From positions 62,001 to 126,000 of the forward strand of contig QEVG01000009.1 in assembly GCA_003576905.1 (NCBI GenBank): a stretch of 64,000 bases of DNA. Reading direction: 5' to 3'. The notes under the pieces are model-generated. The model had not been told where the DNA came from. It did not search any database and was given only the letters and a program-made list of their open reading frames with translations. This document shows, piece by piece, positions 58,989 through 64,000 of the stretch. Within the stretch, counting starts at the first letter, position 1; each line of letters opens with the position of its first letter. This DNA comes from Planctomycetota bacterium (lineage in GTDB: Bacteria > Planctomycetota > Phycisphaerae > UBA1845 > UTPLA1). The translations under genes and the position numbers were made by a program.

Positions 58989-59711
58989 CTAATTCGAGGC
59001 ATGCATGGATGATCGACACAGCGCAGCCTCGTCCGGGTGCCGACCAAGCCATCTCACCTTAGCCGTGGATATGTCGTAGACCGCCCCAATCACCTCGAGC
59101 GTGCCGGCGGTGATTCGCCCACGGACCCCGTCGCTGTGGGCGATGAGGTCCTCGATGCTGTGCCAGACGTTCTGCTCTACGGCAAAGGGAACCAGGGCCT
59201 CGTTGCTCAGCCCGGGGTGCTCCCGGCGGACCTTTTCGACTGCCGGCTGTATGTGACCGACAAGCTCAGAAATACTTCCATGTTCGTGGCTGCCTTCCAA
59301 GACGGCGGTCACTGCGCCGCAGTGAACATGGCCCATGACCACGACAAGCGGAATGCCCAGGTGCTCGACCACGTACTCGATCGAGCCCGTCTCGTCGGTC
59401 GCGATGACATTCCCCGCGACTCGGATCACGAAGAGATCGCCCAGTCCCTGGTCGAGCACGATCTCCACCGGAACTCGTGAATCTGAGCAGCCGACGACGG
59501 CCGCAAACGGATGTTGGCCGTGCTCGGCGGTGTCGATGCGCCGCGCCCGGTCGCTGTGAGGATGGCGGGCGCGGCCGGCGGCGAATCGCTCGTTTCCTGT
59601 CTTCAGCTCCTCGATGGCATCTCGTGCGGTTGCGATCGGTCGTTCCGGCGCTGCACACCCAATCAGGATCAATAGCGCAAGAATGGAAGTCAAAAGTCGC
59701 GGCGCAATCAT
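58989..59711 (-). CDS. Exported lipoprotein beta-carbonic anhydrase
   Basis: Zinc enzyme interconverting CO2 and bicarbonate. The signal sequence ends LLILIGC19, a lipobox, so the protein is attached to the envelope. Beta-class motifs: Cys75-S-Asp77-S-Arg79 in VVGCSDSRVP, then His128 and Cys131 in MGHVHCGAV, the zinc ligands and the Asp-Arg dyad. NVIATDETGSIEYVVEHLG is a family phrase. 240 aa from the ATG at 59711, which has GGAG eight bases before it (the upstream ATG at 59726 does not). The gene is downstream of paaD, with about 160 bases between, and may be a separate unit. Confidence 0.9.
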   Translation of the reverse strand: MIAPRLLTSILALLILIGCAAPERPIATARDAIEELKTGNERFAAGRARHPHSDRARRIDTAEHGQHPFAAVVGCSDSRVPVEIVLDQGLGDLFVIRVAGNVIATDETGSIEYVVEHLGIPLVVVMGHVHCGAVTAVLEGSHEHGSISELVGHIQPAVEKVRREHPGLSNEALVPFAVEQNVWHSIEDLIAHSDGVRGRITAGTLEVIGAVYDISTAKVRWLGRHPDEAALCRSSMHASN

Positions 59712-59869
59712 GTGAAAAGTCTCCATACCGTGTCGGACCGGGCGGGCTGCCAGGACCGGCCTTTCCCATGGGCGGGCAATTCGCGTACCGCGGCGCGACC
59801 ACCCGTGATCATTCGCCAGATTTACGTGTGATAAAGTGGAGCCCGACGGTGCATCGCAGGCCTGTCCCA

Positions 59870-60379
59870 TTAAACCGGCTTGAATTGCTCAAAGGATTGC
59901 CGGCAGGCGTTGCAGTAGTGAATTGCCCGGCAGAGTGTCGGGCCGAAGATCGACTCCAGGGTCGTATCTGCTGATTCGCAGTAGGGGCAACTGACCCCGG
60001 CCAGCGCGGATTCGGTGACCCTCCCGCCGCCGCAGTTTTGGGCGGGCGGAGCAAGGCCGTAGTCCTTGAGCTTCTGCCGGCCGACAGCGCTGATGCGGTC
60101 GCTCGTCCAGGGGGGGTCAAACACGACGTCGACCGCCACGTCTTCATATCCTGCCGCACGCACCGCGTGGCCGATACTCTCGCGCATCACATCCAGCGCC
60201 GGGCATCCGGCAAACGTCGGTGTCATGCGGACCCGGACTTGCCCGTCGCGCACCGCCACGTCTGCGATGATTCCCATTTCCACTACGGAAAGGACGGGAA
60301 TCTCCGGATCGGTGACGCCCTCCAGCGCCTTCCAGACGCGGTCGACTTCAGTTGCAGGCGGGCGGGACGATGCAGCCAT
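59870..60379 (-). CDS. paaD: Phenylacetyl-CoA epoxidase subunit PaaD
   Basis: Iron-sulfur-assembly-like component of the phenylacetyl-CoA epoxidase (1,2-epoxidase) complex. The 169-aa protein has the MIP18/DUF59 part (DRVWKALEGVTDPEIPVLSVVEMGIIADV and VRVRMTPTFAGCPALDVMRESI, with the conserved Cys59). It ends in a zinc-ribbon-like tail: SCPYCESADTTL and LCRAIHYCNACRQSFEQFKP (CPYC and CNAC). This tail is typical of PaaD. The ATG at 60379 lies four bases after the paaC stop, so the two are coupled. paaE, the reductase usually next, is not found after it. Confidence 0.93.
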   Translation of the reverse strand: MAASSRPPATEVDRVWKALEGVTDPEIPVLSVVEMGIIADVAVRDGQVRVRMTPTFAGCPALDVMRESIGHAVRAAGYEDVAVDVVFDPPWTSDRISAVGRQKLKDYGLAPPAQNCGGGRVTESALAGVSCPYCESADTTLESIFGPTLCRAIHYCNACRQSFEQFKPV

Positions 60380-60383
60380 GTTT

Positions 60384-61247
60384 CTACCAGATTGCCGTCG
60401 GATCGAGGCGGTAAACCTTCTGCAGGGCGTCGAGGACTTCCGTGAGTTCGGGTAGATGCTTGCCTGTGCGGCCACCATAGACGGGCGAACTTCGTGGGGG
60501 GAACACGAGTCCCGACCCGTCCATAATCGGTGCGATCTCGCGTTGCCACCGATCGCAGAGTTCAGGCTCGGCGGGGGCGATTCCCGCGTCGGCCAGCGTC
60601 GCGTCGTGCGGTGTCGGCTCAAACATGCCCAACGCATGGGGGTACAGCGCGGCCGCGGCCGATTGCAGCCTGTCGCGGCTCTCCGCCGTGGCCCGGCCCA
60701 GCCGGGGCAGAAGCGTCCGTGCATGAAGCGTGTGGTACTTGATCTCGCCGCGGAGCTTTCGGGCAAGATGCGCCAAGGGCTCGTAAGCGCTTTGCTCAAG
60801 GGCCGCCATGCGGACGGCATCCGCCTCGGAGAAGAAAAACTGCCGCACGAGGCTGATCGCCCAGTCTCCCTGGGCGACGACACGGTCGCGCACGGGGTTG
60901 TTGGAAAGGGCGGCCGGGGGGGCGGACTTTCCATCGCCGAATATGTCCAGCGTGACAAGGCTGCAACACCGGAACCGCTCCGGCCCGCGGCCGTAGGCGA
61001 TGGTGTCCGGATCAGGCTCACCCAACTCGTGCAGCAGTGTGTAAAAAGCGAGCGCATGACCGATCTTGTCCTGCGCCATGGAGGAGAAGGCGATGTCCTC
61101 TTCGAGAATCGGGCCGATGCCGGTCCATTCAGAGTTGCGATGGCCGATGATCAGGCTGTCATCGCCGAGGCGATAAAGCAGGTCAATCAGCGCGGTCTTT
61201 GTGGACGCATTATGTGCAAGCGCTGCTGTCGTCATAGCGGGCAACAT
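60384..61247 (-). CDS. paaC: Phenylacetyl-CoA epoxidase subunit PaaC
   Basis: Structural subunit that forms the epoxidase core with PaaA. A 287-aa ferritin-like helical protein. Typical phrases are LIDLLYRLGDDSLIIGHRNSEWTGIGPILEEDIAFSSMAQDKIGHALAFYTLL, DWAISLVRQFFFSEADAVRM, and KYHTLHARTLLPRLGRATAESRDRL. This subunit resembles PaaA but is thought not to hold the active diiron centre. The start could be the ATG at 61247 or 61235; no clear ribosome-binding site helps. It is 39 bases downstream of paaB and coupled to paaD. Confidence 0.95.
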   Translation of the reverse strand: MLPAMTTAALAHNASTKTALIDLLYRLGDDSLIIGHRNSEWTGIGPILEEDIAFSSMAQDKIGHALAFYTLLHELGEPDPDTIAYGRGPERFRCCSLVTLDIFGDGKSAPPAALSNNPVRDRVVAQGDWAISLVRQFFFSEADAVRMAALEQSAYEPLAHLARKLRGEIKYHTLHARTLLPRLGRATAESRDRLQSAAAALYPHALGMFEPTPHDATLADAGIAPAEPELCDRWQREIAPIMDGSGLVFPPRSSPVYGGRTGKHLPELTEVLDALQKVYRLDPTAIW

Positions 61248-61286
61248 CCATTGGCGGGAGCGGTTCGTTTGTTCCGTCCCCCTTCG

Positions 61287-61589
61287 TCAGATTTCCTCGC
61301 GGTCGCCGACCGCCTTCGCACGCTTGGTCGTTTCGTAGCCGAATGCCTCGCGGTAGCTCTTGTCCGTCCCGTGCTCGAAGAGATCGGCATCCTCATACTC
61401 TGTCGCAATGATCGCCTCGGCGGGCACGACCCACATATTCACGCAGGCCTGCCGGCGGCCGAACTGCTCCTTCGCGAGCAACAGCGCGGTATCGCCGTCC
61501 GGCGCGTGAATCGACCCGACGTGCACGTGCGGTTCGCCGCGCGACGCCTGGTGAAAAACCTCATAAACCGGCCATTGCGTATCCGACAT
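61287..61589 (-). CDS. paaB: Phenylacetyl-CoA epoxidase subunit PaaB
   Basis: Small (100 aa) linking subunit of the epoxidase complex. The opening QWPVYEVFHQASRGEPHVHVGSIHAPDGDTALLLAKEQFGRRQACVNMWVVPAEAI is diagnostic of PaaB. The ATG at 61589 is preceded by GGAGG ten bases away; the frame is open to 61754 but the extra part overlaps the VOC gene and is unrelated. In other bacteria paaB follows paaA directly. Here a VOC-domain gene lies between them. Confidence 0.95.
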   Translation of the reverse strand: MSDTQWPVYEVFHQASRGEPHVHVGSIHAPDGDTALLLAKEQFGRRQACVNMWVVPAEAIIATEYEDADLFEHGTDKSYREAFGYETTKRAKAVGDREEI

Positions 61590-61611
61590 CGGCGGCGTTC
61601 CTCCAAACGTA

Positions 61612-61983
61612 CTAGGCCCCCGCGCCTTGCTCCCAAAGACCACAGATGTTCCCTTCGGGGTCAATGATGGCCGCGTACGCCCCGACGCTTGGCACCGGGG
61701 TTCGCGGCAGGGCCACCTTGGCTCCGAGTCGGGTTGCCTTCTCGATCGCGGCATCGATGGCGGGCACGCAGACGTAGTTCATCCAGGGGTGTTGAGGATG
61801 CTGCCGCTGCATGATGGCCCCGTTGATGCCGGGGCCTTCCGATCCGGTATCGCAAAGCCAGTACTCCGGACCAGGAAAAGGCGCCTTGCTGAACTTCCAG
61901 TCGAACATCTCGGCGTAGAACTTCGTCAGCGCCGCCGGCTGGTTTGCAGGGATTTCGAAATGTACGACGCGACAGCCTGCCAT
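61612..61983 (-). CDS. VOC-superfamily (glyoxalase-like) protein inside the paa operon
   Basis: A 123-aa protein with the vicinal-oxygen-chelate fold: VVHFEIPANQPAALTKFYAEMFDWKFSKAP, GPEYWLCDTGSEGPGINGAIM, and WMNYVCVPAIDAAIEKATRLGAKVALPRTPVPSVGAYAAIIDPEGNICGLWE. The ending DPEGNxxGLW is the usual VOC strand. Possible metal ligands are the first His and the late Glu. The ATG at 61983 follows GGAG seven bases away. It lies between paaA (66 bases upstream) and paaB (22 bases downstream), so it is very likely co-transcribed. Perhaps it removes a reactive by-product of the epoxide pathway; that is inference. Confidence 0.88.
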   Translation of the reverse strand: MAGCRVVHFEIPANQPAALTKFYAEMFDWKFSKAPFPGPEYWLCDTGSEGPGINGAIMQRQHPQHPWMNYVCVPAIDAAIEKATRLGAKVALPRTPVPSVGAYAAIIDPEGNICGLWEQGAGA

Positions 61984-62049
61984 GATCGACTCCATCAAAT
62001 AGGGGTTTGTTTGTCTAGAACTCCGCTCGGGTACAGGAACGCGCCACCT

Positions 62050-63054
62050 TCAGTTTGTTGCGTAGGCCGTTGGAGGCAGCGGGATCTTTCGACCCTCGGC
62101 GGCGGCCGCCAGCGCCTCGCGGACCCAGCGCCCGTGCTCGTGCGAGAGGCGCCGCGTTTCGAGCCGCTTGGCACTCACCGGACCGTTGCCTCGGACAACC
62201 GTCTTGAATTCTTCCCAGTCCGGCTCGTTGTAGAGCCATGCGCGGTTCTTTTCGTCGTAGCGCATCTCCCATTCGGCGGGGATCCGGATGCCGAGGTTGA
62301 TCATCTTGGGCACGTACTTGCGCAGGAACTCTTGGCGCTGCTCGTCGTTGGTCTTGAGCTTGATCCGCCAGCGCATCAGCAGCGTCGTATGCGTGCTTTC
62401 CTTGTCCGACGGGCCGTGAAACATCATGATCGGCTTCCACCAGCGGTTCACCGCGTCCTGGAGCATGTCGCGCTGAAGCTTGCTGCCCGTCGCCATTGAA
62501 ATGCACATGTCGTAGCCGTGCGTCAGGTGAAACGCCTCTTCGTAGCAGACGCGCTTCAGCGCCCGCGAATAGGGCCCGTACGACCCCTCCGCCATCATCG
62601 CCTGATTGACGATCGCCGCGGCGTCAATCAGCCAGGCGATCACGCAGACGTCCGCCCATGTCTCCGCCGGATAATGAAACACGTTCGAGTACTTGGCCTT
62701 CCCGCTGATGAGCTCCTCGATCATCTCCTCGCGCGGCTTGCCGAGCGTCTCGGCGGCGCGGTAGAGGAGCTGGCCATGGCCGACCTCGTCCTGCACCTTG
62801 GCGCAGAGGGCGAGTTTTCGCTTAAGGCTGGGGGCGTGCGGAATCCACGTTCCTTCCGGCAGGGCGCCGCAAATTTCGCTGTTCGCATGGACATGGATCA
62901 GGCGAATGAGCTGGTCCCGGTAGTCCCGCGGCATCCAGTCGCCCGGCTCCACCTTGTCGCCGCGCCCGACGCGCGCTTCAAACGCCGCCAGGCGCTCCTC
63001 GTATCCAGCGTCCCCCGGCCGGTCATTCGTCCACTTTTCGGTGATCTGCACCAT
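62050..63054 (-). CDS. paaA: Phenylacetyl-CoA epoxidase catalytic subunit PaaA
   Basis: Diiron monooxygenase subunit that converts phenylacetyl-CoA to its 1,2-epoxide with O2. The 334-aa ferritin-like protein has [27 protein letters not shown] (a Glu ligand), [22 protein letters not shown] (the ExxH-type motif), [17 protein letters not shown] and [18 protein letters not shown] (the second ExxH). These give the four carboxylate and two His ligands expected. GAGGAG and AGGGAG lie directly before the ATG at 63054. It starts 16 bases after the tetR stop, so regulator and enzyme share one transcript. Confidence 0.97.
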   Translation of the reverse strand: MVQITEKWTNDRPGDAGYEERLAAFEARVGRGDKVEPGDWMPRDYRDQLIRLIHVHANSEICGALPEGTWIPHAPSLKRKLALCAKVQDEVGHGQLLYRAAETLGKPREEMIEELISGKAKYSNVFHYPAETWADVCVIAWLIDAAAIVNQAMMAEGSYGPYSRALKRVCYEEAFHLTHGYDMCISMATGSKLQRDMLQDAVNRWWKPIMMFHGPSDKESTHTTLLMRWRIKLKTNDEQRQEFLRKYVPKMINLGIRIPAEWEMRYDEKNRAWLYNEPDWEEFKTVVRGNGPVSAKRLETRRLSHEHGRWVREALAAAAEGRKIPLPPTAYATN

Positions 63055-63070
63055 CTCCCTCTCCTCATGC

Positions 63071-63658
63071 TCAGGCCGTTCGGCGCTTGAGTCCGTCGAG
63101 AATGTAATCCGACATGACCCGTCCCACGTCCTCGGCGGTCAACGGGCCGTCCGTCTTGAACCAGGTAAACATGTGATTCAGGGTGGAAAAGATGAAGAGC
63201 GTCGCCGTTGTCTCGTCCTGGACGCTGAGCAGGCGATCGTGAATCGCGGCGCGCACCAGCCGCCGGAACATCTGCTCGTAATCGTTTCTCCGTCTGGTAA
63301 ACGCCGCCCGGCGCTCGGGCGAAAGGTGACGCCACTCCACGGTGAATACCGCCGCCGCGTCGAGGTCCTCGGCGATAACGCCGACGTGGGCGATCATCGC
63401 GGACCGCAGCTTCTGTAAGGTGCCCAAGTCTGAATCCACGATCGGCCGCAGCGCCGAGAAAAACCGTTCCGCGGCCGCGTCCACGATTTCCGAGAGCAAG
63501 TCGTCTTTGCTGGTGATGTGGTTGTAGAGGCTGCCCCCAAGAAGGCCAACCTCCTCCGCAATATCGCGGATGGAGCTTCCATGGAAACCCTTGTCGCGAA
63601 ACAGCTTACATGCGACACGGTGGATCTGGTTCCGGCGATCGGTCACTGCATCAGGCAC
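63071..63658 (-). CDS. TetR-family regulator of the paa operon (PaaR-like)
   Basis: Transcriptional repressor that would respond to an aryl- or acyl-CoA. A 195-aa protein. The N-terminal helix-turn-helix reads [48 protein letters not shown]. The C-terminal ligand domain (about residues 70-195) has the length of the AcrR/PaaR group. The start is GTG at 63658, six bases after GGGAG. It is the first gene of the paa transcript, and a palindrome (63670-63684) between its promoter and start codon can serve as its own operator. The effector is inferred from the operon, not seen. Confidence 0.9.
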   Translation of the reverse strand: MPDAVTDRRNQIHRVACKLFRDKGFHGSSIRDIAEEVGLLGGSLYNHITSKDDLLSEIVDAAAERFFSALRPIVDSDLGTLQKLRSAMIAHVGVIAEDLDAAAVFTVEWRHLSPERRAAFTRRRNDYEQMFRRLVRAAIHDRLLSVQDETTATLFIFSTLNHMFTWFKTDGPLTAEDVGRVMSDYILDGLKRRTA

Positions 63659-63669
63659 GTCAGGCTCCC

Positions 63670-63684
63670 AAACAAGCGTTTGTT
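63670..63684. promoter_or_regulatory. Palindromic operator at the paa-tetR promoter
   Basis: AAACAA-GCG-TTTGTT, a perfect 6-3-6 inverted repeat, placed just downstream of the predicted transcription start and 12 bases before the GTG of tetR. The position fits autoregulation by the TetR-type protein. Confidence 0.6.
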
Positions 63685-63693
63685 CGGTACAGA

Positions 63694-63722
63694 AGCCTAG
63701 TGAATCTGACCGGAACGGTCAA
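63694..63722 (-). promoter_or_regulatory. Sigma-70-type promoter of the tetR-paa operon
   Basis: Reading leftward: TTGACC (63722-63717), a 17-base spacer and TAGGCT (63699-63694). Transcription would start near 63687, at the edge of the operator palindrome. Confidence 0.7.
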
Positions 63723-63723
63723 C

Positions 63724-63756
63724 AAAAAAGGCCCACGGCGTTTCCGCACATGGGCC
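63724..63756 (-). terminator. Rho-independent terminator between the CBM48 gene and the paa operon
   Basis: Reading leftward: GGCCCA, an inner GCG-GAAA-CGC stem-loop, TGGGCC, then six T residues (63729-63724). It ends the transcript of the gene cut by the right edge, just before the tetR promoter. Confidence 0.8.
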
Positions 63757-63810
63757 TACGGCGAGTCTGTATTGTCGGCCACGCGGCCGAGCCCCAAGCC
63801 GCGGCTGGAC

Positions 63811-64000
63811 CTACGTCGCGACTTCAATCACGCTGTTCATCTCCCCGTAAGGGTTCTGTTCCATGTACGGGTTCGCCGGGTCGCGGAGCCACTGCCCATC
63901 GATGACATAACGATAGCGATAGCGGCCGGGCCCAAGAGGCAGCCGGGCGAAGAACGCCCCGTCGCGGAGCGGCTGCATCGGCGTGCGATCGGGATTCCAT
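63811..64000 (-). CDS. CBM48/AMPK-glycogen-binding-domain protein, partial (cut by right edge)
   Basis: The last 63 codons of a leftward gene; the stop is the TAG at 63813-63811 and the start is beyond the window. The readable part shows WNPDRTPMQPLRDGAFFARL, then GPGRYRYRYVIDGQWLRDPANP and YGEMNSVIEVAT. That is the beta-sandwich of the CBM48/isoamylase N-terminal (AMPK beta) domain, which binds glycogen or starch-like glucans; the GxYRYRYVIDGxW strand is characteristic. It may be a small stand-alone domain protein or the end of a larger one. The hairpin and T run after it are a normal terminator. Confidence 0.8.
   Translation of the reverse strand, partial: WNPDRTPMQPLRDGAFFARLPLGPGRYRYRYVIDGQWLRDPANPYMEQNPYGEMNSVIEVAT

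Noticed and set aside
1-64000. tRNA, rRNA, insertion sequences, prophage and CRISPR anywhere in the window
   Set aside because: I saw no tRNA-like T-arm (GGTTCGA context) with matching stems, no transposase or integrase frames, and no spaced repeats.

Overview
The window is about two-thirds G+C, gene-dense and chromosomal. I see no rRNA, tRNA, insertion sequence, prophage or CRISPR array. The gene content points to a Planctomycetota-like bacterium, perhaps near Phycisphaerae. The signs are two large secreted PQQ-type beta-propeller proteins, a FapA-like protein, a B12-type radical SAM protein, several exported hydrolases and lipoproteins, and frequent TTG/GTG starts. This placement is inferred from gene style, not from a marker gene.

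Layout. 0-4.6 kb: a small unknown gene, asparaginyl-tRNA synthetase, an exported M20 amidohydrolase, and divergent pdxJ. 4.7-6.6 kb: dapA coupled to a membrane protein. 6.6-12.6 kb: a promoter and a MacAB-like efflux set (Cys-rich exported protein, HlyD-type adaptor, ABC ATPase, two FtsX-type permeases, Cys-rich lipoprotein). 12.7-16.5 kb: 4-hydroxyphenylpyruvate dioxygenase, a sarcosine-oxidase-type flavoprotein and a phenylacetate-CoA-ligase-type enzyme. 16.5-20.4 kb: two coupled PQQ propellers. 20.4-27.8 kb: a sulfotransferase, a 626-bp regulatory gap with three 11-bp-phased repeats and a promoter, then an acid-activating enzyme, aldehyde dehydrogenase and iron-type alcohol dehydrogenase, split by a low-G+C M16 peptidase/nucleotidyltransferase pair. 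27.9-31.9 kb: hslU, an alpha/beta hydrolase, a tRNA-dihydrouridine synthase and a small membrane protein.

31.9-38 kb: a metal amidohydrolase, a GMC oxidoreductase overlapping an ACC-deaminase-like PLP enzyme, a FapA-like protein, and a PilZ-receiver-Hpt protein whose Hpt histidine is arginine. 38-39.1 kb: the most notable gene, a TlpA-like exported thioredoxin with an in-frame TGA exactly where the first cysteine of the redox motif belongs (W-TGA-G-P-C). A perfect 7-bp hairpin with a GGTTC apex follows at the distance expected for a bacterial SECIS. It has its own promoter and terminator, and I call it a candidate selenoprotein. 39.1-49.5 kb: RidA, DinB, SGNH hydrolase, Fpg, mannose-6-phosphate isomerase, radical SAM protein, RHH/zinc-ribbon protein, and a transporter-acyltransferase fusion.

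49.5-64 kb: a long M16 peptidase, a glycosyltransferase, a GIN-domain lipoprotein, two phosphoglycerate-dehydrogenase-type genes, an AAC(6')-like acetyltransferase beside an RlmN/Cfr-type methyltransferase, and a lipoprotein carbonic anhydrase. The end holds a phenylacetyl-CoA epoxidase operon read leftward as tetR-paaA-VOC-paaB-paaC-paaD, with a promoter, a palindromic operator and an upstream terminator. A CBM48 gene is cut by the right edge. The paa genes, the dioxygenase and the ligase-like genes together suggest aromatic amino acid and phenylacetate catabolism, but paaE and the later pathway genes are not in the window.
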